From Saccharibacillus soli (GTDB lineage Bacteria; Bacillota; Bacilli; Paenibacillales; Paenibacillaceae), in the NCBI GenBank assembly GCA_002189105.1, contig NIOB01000001.1, forward strand, positions 992,001-1,056,000: 64,000 nt of DNA, given 5' to 3'. The stretch's first letter is position 1; every line of letters begins with the position of its first letter. The translations under genes were made by a program, and so were the position numbers. The notes beneath the pieces were generated by a model. The model saw only the letters and a list, made by a program, of their open reading frames with translations, did no database searches and had not been told where the DNA came from. Below, piece by piece: positions 1 to 8,613 of the stretch.

Positions 1-253
1 TATAAGGGGCTTGAGTCGGTCCCCACACCATTGTAGAAGTCGCGCAGTCCGCATGTTATTCTCGCCCCGATTTTCCCCAGAGGACAACATGGCGGTTCCT
101 TCGCATGATGATGGGGTGGACGATAGACTCTACATGAAGGTTGAGCTTTGTTGGGAAGCAGCAGCCGGACCGTCCCGATTCTAAACCTGGAGTCTTGCAT
201 GTGCACACCGAGCAGGAGGACATCGACATCCGGGTGGTTGAAGGTGGAATGGG
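1..253. other. Left-edge region without a confident gene
   Basis: No recognisable gene lies here. One forward frame is open from 138 to 257; it has only a TTG at 141 as a possible start, and its stop codon TGA (255-257) overlaps the ATG of the kinase gene (254) as ATGA, the usual form of translational coupling. The 38 codons look protein-like near the end (residues HTEQEDIDIRVVEGG) but match nothing I know. A second frame is open from position 2 to 184 and could be the tail of a gene entering from the left. Either could be the 3' end of a broken or frameshifted upstream gene. Confidence 0.3.
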
Positions 254-3200
254 ATGATGTTGACGATCGATCAATTTAATGTTGTAGAAACGTTCTCCGA
301 GTATGGTCGAAAAGCCGTCTACCGCGCCGTTGATGGGGAATCCGGCGAGTCTGTCATTCTCAAAATTCTGCGTGCCGGTGCAGCGGATTCACATGAAGTA
401 TCGCGCTTCAAACGGGAATATCGACTGTTAAAACGGTTGAATACCGAGATTCGTGGCGTCGTGCGTCCCCTCCGCCTGGCGGAGCGCGGCGGTCTGCTGA
501 TCCTTGAACTCGAGGATATGGGCGGGCGTTCGCTGGATCGAATCTGGGCGGAAGCCGAACCGGAATATGAAGCTTTTCTTGAAGCCATGGTTGGATTTAT
601 TGATATTCTGGAAGAGGTGCATCTGCGCGGCGTTGTGCACAAAGACATCAAGCCTTCCAATCTGGTCTGGAATGTCCGAACGAATGAGATTCGATTGATT
701 GACTTTGGACTGTCTGAGGAACCCCGGCGCGATTCCGATTCGGAATATGCGCTTCATCTGCCGGAAGGGAGTCTGGCTTATATGTCCCCGGAGCAGACGG
801 GTCGAATCAATCGAGAGCTGGATTTCCGTACCGATTATTATTCGCTTGGCGTGACCTTATATGAGCTGGCGTCCGGAAAACGTCCGTATCCGGAAGAACA
901 TGCTCCCGAATATTTATATTCCCTATTGGCCAAAAATCCAGTTCCGCCGCATGAAGTGGCGCCTGATCGGGTGCCGCAAGCCTTGTCTCGTGTCATCATG
1001 AAGCTGATGGGCAAATCGCCAGAAGAACGTTATCAGAGCGCTCAGGGCATCAGGGCGGATCTGCTGCGCTGTCTAAGAGGCGAAGAGGAATTCGAGCCGG
1101 GAGCTGACGATCTGCGGGAGCGATTACGGATTCCGCACCGACTGTATGGTCGAACGTCTGAACTTCGTCGCGCCGAGGAATGGTTCCACGGCAGTGTAGG
1201 CACGCAGCCGCGGTTGATGCTGGTGTCTGGCGAAGCTGGAACCGGCAAGACATCCCTGGTTCAGGAGCTGCTTCGAGTTGTCGAGCAGGAGAACGGCCAG
1301 TTTGCCGAAGGCAAATGTGATCCTTACAATCGAAGCATGCCTCACGCAGCCATCATTCAGGCTTTCCGAGGGCTGATTATGCGGATGGCGGATGAACTGC
1401 CCGACATCAGGCCAGCAGAATCGGAGACCGCCGCAGCGCTGCGGCGTGAACTGGCTGGCGGCGGTGCCTTGATGTGCCGCCTGATTCCCGAGCTGGAATC
1501 CTGGATTGGCGTTCAGCCCGAGTTGGACCTGTTCGCGCCTGCGGAGGATACAAGCCGCTTTTTCCTCACCTTTGCGGCTTTCGTTCGAGGCTTGATGGAT
1601 GGAGGGCGTCCCATCCTGCTGTTCCTGGATGATATGCAGCGGGCAGATGCTTCCGAAATGCAGTTAATCGAACGGCTGCTGCTTGATCCGCAGATCTGCG
1701 GTCTGGCCGTGGTCTGGGCGTATCGCCCAAGTGAGGTGCGGGAAGGCCATGCGCTGCCGGCTGCTGTCGAACGGATCGGTGCAATGCGGAAGGTCACGGA
1801 GGTCGAGTTGGGACCTCTGTCCACTGAAGCTCTGGAAGCCCTGGTCGCTGATGCCCTACATGCCGATGTAGAGAGAACCCGTTCGCTGACGGCGTTGGTG
1901 CGCCGCCGAACTCGCGGCAATGCTTTGTTCGTACGAGAGATGCTGAGGGAGCTGCACCGGGAAGGGCTCTTGACTTACAACTTCCGGCGAGGGTCTTGGG
2001 ATTGGCAGGCTGAACAGATTGCGGAACTTCCCGTTGGTGAAGATGTGCTGGAACTTTTGATGCAGCGCCTCTCCAATCTGAATGAAGATACCCGGAATTT
2101 GCTGGGCGTTGGTGCTGTGCTGGGTGCTGGATTTGATGCCAAGCTGCTGGGATTAAGCAGCGGTCAGGACGCTGCTGCGGTCAGCCGCTGCTTAAATGAA
2201 GCCCTGGAAGAGGAGTTGATCGTCGTTCAGTCCAGCCCTGAAGCTGGAAACGGGTCTGAATCGGGAGAGACAGCACTGATTCGTTTTCGGTTTCGGCATG
2301 ACCGGATTCAACAGGCGGCTTATGAGGCGCAGACGCCAGATGCGATTGGCCAGCTTCATCTTCGTATAGGTCGTGCGCTGATCGAACGTTCCGAAGGCTC
2401 CTGGGCAGGGCAGGGGAAAGAGCTGCTGCAAGCTGCGTCTCATCTGAACGCAGGACGGGAGTGGATGTCAGCTGAACCGGATCTTGAACAGCTGGTCATC
2501 TTGAACATTGAGGCTGCTCGCGTAGCCAAGTCGGCTTATGGATATTCGACTGCCTTTGATCTGGCATCGGCTGCGCTTGATCTGCTGGGCGCTTCGCGCT
2601 GGGAGAGACAGGTGGAGCGGACGCGGGAGGCGCTGAAGCTCTATGCAGAGTGTGCCTATCTATGCCGGCATCTGGCTGAGGCGGACGCGGCGTGCGCCGA
2701 GCTGCTTCAATGGACCGACCATCCATTGGAAGCAGCCGCTTTATATGAGATGCAGGTTGGTTATTATGTCTATCTGGGACGGATGCAGGAGGCGCTGGAT
2801 GCAGGTCGCCGCGGGTTGTCACTGCTGGGGATTCGTCTGCCCGACCGTGCCAGCATGGCTGCCGTCGCCGTGGAACTTGGCCGGGTCAAGCTGAAGCTTG
2901 CCACGACGTCCATCCCACGCATCGAAGCGGGGACAGCGATGAGCGATTCCCGCATCAAGCTCGCCATGCGTCTGCTGATCGGAATGTTTCCGGCGGCCTT
3001 CATTTCGGGCAACCAACCTTTATTTGGTCTGATCGTGCTCAAGAAAACTGCACTTACGCTCAAATATGGCTTGTCACCGGAATCGGCGCTTGCCTTTACC
3101 GGCTATGCGCTGCTGCTGTCCGGTATGGGCGATGTGCAGGGAGCTTATGCCTTTGGCAATCTGGCGCTGCGCATCAATACACACTTCGATGATCTGCGCT

Positions 3201-5671
3201 CACGCAGCGCCGTGCAGGTGCTGACCACCCTGTTCACCCGCCTCTGGCAGGAACCGTGGCATCGACTTCCAGAGGCCTTCCGCGAAGGCATTGAAGCGGG
3301 GCAGCGTTCGGGCGAACTGCTCTATCTGGCCCATGCCTGCTATTATATCAATCTCTGGCAACCCGACATGGATCTGAACACTCAGCTTGAAGAGAGCGGG
3401 CGCTATATAGAGATGATTGAAAATACCGGGTACCAGGAAGCGCTGCTGACGGCCAAGCTTGCCAGACAGCAGTGGAGAGCCTTGGCGGGACTGCTGGAGG
3501 ACTCGACTTCTTTTGACGGAGCCGACTTTAGTGAACAAGAATGTCTGAACCAGCTAAAAAGCACCAATTATCAGTCGGGGATTGCGATCTACCATCTGTA
3601 TAAAATGAAGCAGCTATTTATGAGCGGACTATACGAAGACGCTGCTGCGCAGCTTTTGCAAGCCGAAGCTCATGTGGGGGCGCTGGCCGGTTCCGCTTTT
3701 ATGGAAGAATTTGCGCTGTATGCGGCCTTGATCTGTTTATACGCCAAACGTCCACCTGAAGCGCTCAAGCAGCGCCGTTGGCAGTCCAGGCTGAACCGTG
3801 AGATTCGCAGGCTGCGGGGATGGGCGGCCCAGAATCCGGCCAATTTTGATTGGCATGTACGTCTTATGCGTGCCGAGTTGGCGCGTCGAGACGGTAATGT
3901 AAAAGAGGCTGGAAGACTGTACGATGAAGCCTGCGCGGAGGCGGAGCAGCATGCGCCCGTACGTTATAAAGCGCTGAGTTTTGAATTGGCTGCTGTCTTT
4001 CAATTTGAAAAGGGACATTCGGATTATGGTGCCTACCTGCTGGGGAAAGCGGTATATTATTATGCCATCTGGGGCGCTGAATCCAAGGTTCGTCAGTTGA
4101 GCCTGCGTTATCCCCAGCATGCTTCCTCCCGAGAGGAAGAGATTCCGGGTTCGGGCAGTCTGAGCGGTTCTTCCGGCAGCATCGATCTTGGCGCTTTGAT
4201 GCTGGCTTCGCAGGCCATCTCGCGTGAGATTGAGCTGGATCATCTGCTTCAGGCGCTGATGGAGATTGTCATCAAAAATGCGGGCGCCCAGCGCGGCTGT
4301 ATTCTGCTGCGGCAGAGTCCGATGATGGTTGAAGGACGTTATTCGGTCGATCAGGATCGGGTGACTGTTTTTGTACGGGAAACATCGCTCTACGATCGGC
4401 TGCCGGAAAGTCTGCTGCAAATCGCCGAAGATACCCGGAAGACCTTGATTTATGACGACGCCAGCAGCGATCCCGAGCTTGCCGATGATCCCTATGTCCG
4501 TGTGCATCGTCCGCGTTCACTCGTCTGTATGCCATTAATCAATCAGAATCGGACGGTTGCGGTTATTTATCTGGAAAATAATCTGGTGACAGGGGCCTTT
4601 AACCGGGAGCGGATGAAGATTATCAATCTGCTGTCGCGGGATATGGTCTTCTCGCTGGAGAACGCGACGCTGTATGAGGAATTGGAACAGTCGGAGGCCA
4701 AGTACCGGGAACTGGTAGATAATATTCAAGACGGGATCTTCCTGATTCAAGATGGGCGTTTCGTCTATGTCAATGAGGCCTTGGCGGAGATGCTGGGTTA
4801 TCGTGCGGAAGAGATTCTGGGTGCGCGGTATCATACCTTTATTCATCCCAAGGATGCCGAGCGGGTCGAGAGCTATTACTGGAATCGCATTGAAAATCGG
4901 GAGGTTCCGTCGGAATATGAAGCCAACCTGATCCATCGTGACGGACTGCGCGTTATCACCGCGATCTATAAGGTCAGCGGCGTCACGTATCGCGGGAAGC
5001 GGGCGGTGCAGGGAACGGTGAAGGACATTACCTCACGCAAACGTTCCGAGCAGGAGCTGAGGCGGCACAAGGAGCATTTGGAGGAACTGGTGGCGGAGCG
5101 GACAGCGGAATTGGAGCGCAACAACGAAGAGTTGAATCGTTCCTTAAAGCTGATTGAGCGGCTGTCCATTACGGACGAATTGACCGGCCTGCACAACCGT
5201 CGGCATTTTAACACGGTATTCACCGGAAGTATTGCGCGAGCTAATCAATTGGGGCAGTCGCTGGCTTATCTGATGCTCGATATTGACCACTACAAGAAAT
5301 ATAACGATACGTATGGTCACTTTGAAGGCGACCGGGTGCTCGAACGCCTGGGTCAGGTGCTGCAAAGTTTTTCTATGGAAGGCCGCAGCTTTATTTTCCG
5401 TCTCGGTGGAGAGGAGTTTGGCATTTTGCTGCCCGGTATAGGCGTCGATGAGACGCTGCGTTATGCAGAGCAGGTCAGACAGGGAGTGGCTGCCCTACAG
5501 ATCGAACATGCGGGCCATCCGGAAGCGGGGATCGTGACGGTTTCGGTTGGGGCTGCATGGGTTCAGGGGCCGGGAGCCAGTGAGGAGCGTCTGTACAAGA
5601 TGGCGGATGAAGCCCTTTATACGTCCAAACATACCGGCCGCAATCGAGTGACACTGGTGGGAGGCGACTAA
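254..5671 (+). CDS. Giant hybrid Ser/Thr protein kinase - AAA ATPase - GAF - PAS - GGDEF signalling protein
   Basis: 1805 residues. The N-terminus is a eukaryotic-type Ser/Thr kinase: VILK lysine near residue 37, catalytic HKDIKPSN at 129-136, DFG at 150-152, SPE at about 178-180. An AAA/NACHT-like ATPase follows, with Walker A GEAGTGKTS near 325-333 and Walker B LLFLDD near 455. A long helical, TPR-like region reaches about 1300, then a GAF domain (about 1314-1475), a PAS domain (about 1480-1590), a coiled coil and a GGDEF domain (about 1637-1802) with intact GGEEF. No RxxD inhibitory site stands five residues before GGEEF and no EAL or HD-GYP domain follows, so it probably makes cyclic di-GMP without classical product inhibition. 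No membrane segment is seen; expected in the cytoplasm. Related kinase-ATPase-GAF proteins usually end in a histidine kinase, so the cyclase ending is the less usual form. Start ATG 254 is followed at once by a second ATG (257). Domain calls are firm; stimulus and partners are unknown. Confidence 0.9.
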   Translation: MMLTIDQFNVVETFSEYGRKAVYRAVDGESGESVILKILRAGAADSHEVSRFKREYRLLKRLNTEIRGVVRPLRLAERGGLLILELEDMGGRSLDRIWAEAEPEYEAFLEAMVGFIDILEEVHLRGVVHKDIKPSNLVWNVRTNEIRLIDFGLSEEPRRDSDSEYALHLPEGSLAYMSPEQTGRINRELDFRTDYYSLGVTLYELASGKRPYPEEHAPEYLYSLLAKNPVPPHEVAPDRVPQALSRVIMKLMGKSPEERYQSAQGIRADLLRCLRGEEEFEPGADDLRERLRIPHRLYGRTSELRRAEEWFHGSVGTQPRLMLVSGEAGTGKTSLVQELLRVVEQENGQFAEGKCDPYNRSMPHAAIIQAFRGLIMRMADELPDIRPAESETAAALRRELAGGGALMCRLIPELESWIGVQPELDLFAPAEDTSRFFLTFAAFVRGLMDGGRPILLFLDDMQRADASEMQLIERLLLDPQICGLAVVWAYRPSEVREGHALPAAVERIGAMRKVTEVELGPLSTEALEALVADALHADVERTRSLTALVRRRTRGNALFVREMLRELHREGLLTYNFRRGSWDWQAEQIAELPVGEDVLELLMQRLSNLNEDTRNLLGVGAVLGAGFDAKLLGLSSGQDAAAVSRCLNEALEEELIVVQSSPEAGNGSESGETALIRFRFRHDRIQQAAYEAQTPDAIGQLHLRIGRALIERSEGSWAGQGKELLQAASHLNAGREWMSAEPDLEQLVILNIEAARVAKSAYGYSTAFDLASAALDLLGASRWERQVERTREALKLYAECAYLCRHLAEADAACAELLQWTDHPLEAAALYEMQVGYYVYLGRMQEALDAGRRGLSLLGIRLPDRASMAAVAVELGRVKLKLATTSIPRIEAGTAMSDSRIKLAMRLLIGMFPAAFISGNQPLFGLIVLKKTALTLKYGLSPESALAFTGYALLLSGMGDVQGAYAFGNLALRINTHFDDLRSRSAVQVLTTLFTRLWQEPWHRLPEAFREGIEAGQRSGELLYLAHACYYINLWQPDMDLNTQLEESGRYIEMIENTGYQEALLTAKLARQQWRALAGLLEDSTSFDGADFSEQECLNQLKSTNYQSGIAIYHLYKMKQLFMSGLYEDAAAQLLQAEAHVGALAGSAFMEEFALYAALICLYAKRPPEALKQRRWQSRLNREIRRLRGWAAQNPANFDWHVRLMRAELARRDGNVKEAGRLYDEACAEAEQHAPVRYKALSFELAAVFQFEKGHSDYGAYLLGKAVYYYAIWGAESKVRQLSLRYPQHASSREEEIPGSGSLSGSSGSIDLGALMLASQAISREIELDHLLQALMEIVIKNAGAQRGCILLRQSPMMVEGRYSVDQDRVTVFVRETSLYDRLPESLLQIAEDTRKTLIYDDASSDPELADDPYVRVHRPRSLVCMPLINQNRTVAVIYLENNLVTGAFNRERMKIINLLSRDMVFSLENATLYEELEQSEAKYRELVDNIQDGIFLIQDGRFVYVNEALAEMLGYRAEEILGARYHTFIHPKDAERVESYYWNRIENREVPSEYEANLIHRDGLRVITAIYKVSGVTYRGKRAVQGTVKDITSRKRSEQELRRHKEHLEELVAERTAELERNNEELNRSLKLIERLSITDELTGLHNRRHFNTVFTGSIARANQLGQSLAYLMLDIDHYKKYNDTYGHFEGDRVLERLGQVLQSFSMEGRSFIFRLGGEEFGILLPGIGVDETLRYAEQVRQGVAALQIEHAGHPEAGIVTVSVGAAWVQGPGASEERLYKMADEALYTSKHTGRNRVTLVGGD

Positions 5672-5742
5672 AACAGAACTTTTCCATCATCTGCTGCGTT
5701 CAACCTAATGAAACAGCATGCCAGCGGAGAGAAGGGACAGGA

Positions 5743-6693
5743 ATGATGAAAATGAAGGCTAAAAGTGTGGCGGTTATCGCGGCAGTGATGATGAGTGGTG
5801 CGCTCGGCGTCCATACAGGATGGGCGGCACCTGCGGTGATTCAGGGGTCAATCGGCATCATCCAGACAGATACCCAATCCCTGTCTGCCGGGCATGTTGC
5901 GATTCCCATGAGCGATATGGCCAAAGCCGTCGGTGCCCAGCTTAAATGGCAGCCCGCGACGAACACATTGGTTCTGAGCCAATGGGATCGTACGTATACG
6001 TTTAAGGTTGGAAGTCGTGTCTACCATGACGGTACCTCTACCAGCCCCTCCCCCAAGTTGCTTGAGCCGGTGCGGATGATCGGCGGCCATGCTTATGTGG
6101 AAGCCTCCTTCCTGCGAACGTTGGGCTATGAGGTGCGTTATCAAGACGGTATATTAACGCTCGCTTCACCGCTCGGGCAGAAGACACGCCAGATCTTGAA
6201 TCAAGGCGATCTGTCTTCAGCGAGACAGACGGCGATGAGCATTGCCAACAACGGACAGCTGCTGCGTTATGCTCATCCCAAGCTGGAGACTACCGCAGGA
6301 GAGACGTCCGACCTCATTTTCCTGTTTCCTCAGGGAGAAGCGCTGCGCTTTTACATGATGTATGGGAATACCGTTTCGTTCATCCAATTTGATGGCGATG
6401 TTCCGGTAGTCAAGGCGCAGGCGCATGTTCAGGAGGGAGAGGGTTCGTTTGTGCAGCTGCTTGGTGGACGCGCCGCCCAAATGCAGGGAAAGTTCCCCAA
6501 GATCAACAAGCCGTTTCTCGCGTATGCTTCTCATATTTTCGGCGATTCGACTTCAATCAGCAGCGGACGGGTCGAGCCGGATGGAACTTATGTTTCATTA
6601 GGTTCGGAATTTAGTTTTGGCGGCCAGGTCGATCAGAGTACCGGCAGGATTGTTTATGTCATGGATGGGGAAAAGCGAACGGATCGACGTTAG
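5743..6693 (+). CDS. Secreted protein with copper-amine-oxidase-N (stalk) domain
   Basis: 316 residues with a clear signal peptide: MMKMKAK basic start, hydrophobic core and likely cleavage after the Ala of GWAA near residue 29. Residues of about 45-140 show the pattern of the copper amine oxidase N-terminal (stalk) repeat: a VAIPMSDMAKAVGAQLKW segment, then YVEASFLRTLGYEV. In Paenibacillus this domain is a common cell-surface module and does not imply amine oxidase activity. The C-terminal half is a beta-rich region that I do not recognise. GAGAAGGGACAGG precedes the ATG; the ATG at 5746 is an equal choice. The gene follows the kinase by 71 bases and ends in a strong hairpin, so it may be cotranscribed with the kinase. 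Exported location is likely; function is unknown. Confidence 0.75.
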   Translation: MMKMKAKSVAVIAAVMMSGALGVHTGWAAPAVIQGSIGIIQTDTQSLSAGHVAIPMSDMAKAVGAQLKWQPATNTLVLSQWDRTYTFKVGSRVYHDGTSTSPSPKLLEPVRMIGGHAYVEASFLRTLGYEVRYQDGILTLASPLGQKTRQILNQGDLSSARQTAMSIANNGQLLRYAHPKLETTAGETSDLIFLFPQGEALRFYMMYGNTVSFIQFDGDVPVVKAQAHVQEGEGSFVQLLGGRAAQMQGKFPKINKPFLAYASHIFGDSTSISSGRVEPDGTYVSLGSEFSFGGQVDQSTGRIVYVMDGEKRTDRR

Positions 6694-6712
6694 CATGGAA
6701 AAAAATCAGCTT

Positions 6713-6741
6713 AAAGCTTCGCCAATTGGCGAAGCTTTTTA
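6713..6741 (+). terminator. Rho-independent terminator after the stalk protein
   Basis: Perfect 11-bp stem AAAGCTTCGCC / GGCGAAGCTTT with AATT loop, running into a short T tract. Confidence 0.85.
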
Positions 6742-6878
6742 TTAGGTTTACCCCCAGTTATCAGGGATTGACGGATTGAAGAGGGTTGGATAGCATGGGC
6801 AGGTGGACAGCAGCAAGTTGCATAGGTCTATAAGGACGGGAGTAACTGTCGTTCGTATTAGGGGAAGGAAGGTGCAGG

Positions 6879-8186
6879 ATGAAACAAGCAGGGGGGAAAG
6901 AAGCAAATACGCATCGGCAGCAAGCGCTGATTAACGCTTACGCCGAGTCGCCGGAAAAACAGCGCAGGCTGTACAAGAGAACCCTAATCACTGTCATCGC
7001 TTCGCAGATCTTTGGGGGTGCAGGTCTGGCGGCGGGGATCACCGTGGGTGCGCTGCTGGCTCAGGATATGCTGGGTAGTGAACAGGTAACCGGGCTGCCA
7101 ACGGCATTGTTTACACTGGGTTCGGCCCTGGCTGCGTTTTGGGTTGGACGTGCCGCCCAGCGTCTGGGCAGACGGGCTGGACTGGGCATTGGGTTTATCG
7201 CGGGAGGACTGGGGGCAATGGGGGTCGTGGCAGCGGCGATTCTAAGCAGCGTAGGGCTGCTCTTTGTCTCACTGTTTATCTACGGAGCAGGTTCAGCGAC
7301 CAATCTCCAGGCCCGCTATGCCGGAACGGATCTGGCTCTGCCGCGACAGCGGGCGACAGCAGTTAGCATGGCAATGGTATTTACCACAGTAGGTGCAGTG
7401 GCTGGGCCTAATCTGGTCGATGTGACGGGAGATTTTGCGCGTTCGATTGGGATTCCGGCCTTGGCTGGCCCATTTCTGCTGGCGGCCGCCGCGTATCTGC
7501 TGGCTGGATCGTTCCTGCTGGTGTTCCTGCGTCCCGATCCGCTGCTGGTCTCCCGGGCGATCGCGGCACATCTGGAACGAACAGGTATAAGCACCGTTCC
7601 GGCCAAGGCTGCCGATACAGCAGGGCGAAGAGGGATCGTGCTGGGTGCGTTGGTTATGGTGTTAACGCAGATTGTGATGATTGCCATTATGACGATGACC
7701 CCTGTACATATGAAGCATCATGGACATGGACTGGGCGAAGTGGGACTGGTGATCGGCTTTCACGTCGGTGCCATGTACCTGCCTTCGCTTATCACGGGCG
7801 TTCTGGTCGATCGGATTGGGCGTCTGGCGATGGCGGCTGCGGCAGGAATTACGCTGCTGGCGGCAGGCGTATTGGCCGCGCTGGCTCCCAGCGATTCCAT
7901 GATTCTGTTGATTGTTGCCTTATGCCTCCTGGGATTGGGCTGGAACTTTGGCTTGATTAGCGGCACTGCGCTGATTGTGGATCACACGACTGCCGCCAAT
8001 CGCGCACGTACGCAGGGTTCGGTGGATGTGCTGATTGCGCTGGCCGGGGCATCGGGCGGAGCGTTGTCTGGCATGGTGGTGGCTCATTCCAGCTATGCTG
8101 CTTTGTCTTACGCCGGAGCGGCGTTGGCGCTGCTGCTGCTTCCATTCCTGTTCTGGTTGAATCCGCGAAAATCGGTTGGTTCCTGA
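6879..8186 (+). CDS. MFS transporter, 12 transmembrane segments
   Basis: 435 residues, strongly hydrophobic with about twelve membrane segments in two halves. The basic loop GRAAQRLGRRAGLG near residues 90-104 is the loop 2-3 signature of the major facilitator superfamily, and VDRIGRLAMA in the second half is its repeat. The N-terminal 40 residues are polar and cytoplasmic. GGAAGGAAGGTGCAGG precedes the ATG. The gene stands alone between two terminators, so its neighbours give no hint of substrate; a drug or metabolite exporter is the usual default for this type. The family is sure, the substrate is not predictable. Confidence 0.85.
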   Translation: MKQAGGKEANTHRQQALINAYAESPEKQRRLYKRTLITVIASQIFGGAGLAAGITVGALLAQDMLGSEQVTGLPTALFTLGSALAAFWVGRAAQRLGRRAGLGIGFIAGGLGAMGVVAAAILSSVGLLFVSLFIYGAGSATNLQARYAGTDLALPRQRATAVSMAMVFTTVGAVAGPNLVDVTGDFARSIGIPALAGPFLLAAAAYLLAGSFLLVFLRPDPLLVSRAIAAHLERTGISTVPAKAADTAGRRGIVLGALVMVLTQIVMIAIMTMTPVHMKHHGHGLGEVGLVIGFHVGAMYLPSLITGVLVDRIGRLAMAAAAGITLLAAGVLAALAPSDSMILLIVALCLLGLGWNFGLISGTALIVDHTTAANRARTQGSVDVLIALAGASGGALSGMVVAHSSYAALSYAGAALALLLLPFLFWLNPRKSVGS

Positions 8187-8238
8187 ACCTGCCAACCGCT
8201 GCGGCGGATCGGATGCGGGAATGACCAAGAGTGAGAGA

Positions 8239-8280
8239 GAAGACGCTTGTCGCCTTAGGGCGGACATAGCGTCTTTTTTT
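8239..8280 (+). terminator. Rho-independent terminator after the MFS gene
   Basis: Long interrupted stem: AGACGCT and TGTC on the left pair with GACA and AGCGTCT on the right, followed by seven T. Confidence 0.85.
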
Positions 8281-8515
8281 GCTTATCGAAAAAGGCTATT
8301 ACCTTATGCGTGTTAGCTATAGTAAGCCATAGCCTCAGGATATAGACAACTAAGACAGCGGGAAGATCCTTTTCTTGTGTTGAGGAGGCAAGTCCTTATT
8401 GGACAAGGGATGAGTGAGATTGGCTCTCCCATCCTGAATTTTTCCGTTATCAGAAAATCCGAGTGCTGGGCATGGAATTTGGCTATAACGCCCATTCCCG
8501 GGCTTTTCCAATCCA
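8281..8515 (+). other. Upstream region of metE without S-box or T-box
   Basis: This non-coding stretch contains an imperfect hairpin at about 8292-8333 (GGCTAT / ATAGCC arms) and another at about 8408-8436 (GGATG / CATCC) followed by a T-rich run. I searched for the SAM riboswitch core and for the T-box sequence AGGGTGGNACCGCG by eye and saw neither. All of it lies upstream of the metE promoter at 8516. Confidence 0.4.
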
Positions 8516-8545
8516 TTGACACCCTTCTGCCTGCTGGCCTATCAT
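8516..8545 (+). promoter_or_regulatory. SigA-type promoter of metE
   Basis: A consensus -35 TTGACA (8516-8521) and -10 TATCAT (8540-8545) are separated by 18 bases. Transcription would start near 8552, leaving a leader of only about 60 bases, too short for a SAM riboswitch. Confidence 0.65.
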
Positions 8546-8613
8546 CAGTATCAAAGTTCAAGACGAGCCGCTGACAGGCAGGCATCGCCAACATCCGACA
8601 GAGAGGAAGATGA

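Noticed and set aside
5743-6693. Amine oxidase function for the stalk-domain proteins (also 62961-63491)
   Set aside because: Only the N-terminal stalk module is present; no catalytic domain or copper/topaquinone motif.
8281-8613. SAM riboswitch (S-box) or T-box before metE
   Set aside because: Neither core motif was found, and the strong promoter at 8516 lies too close to the gene.
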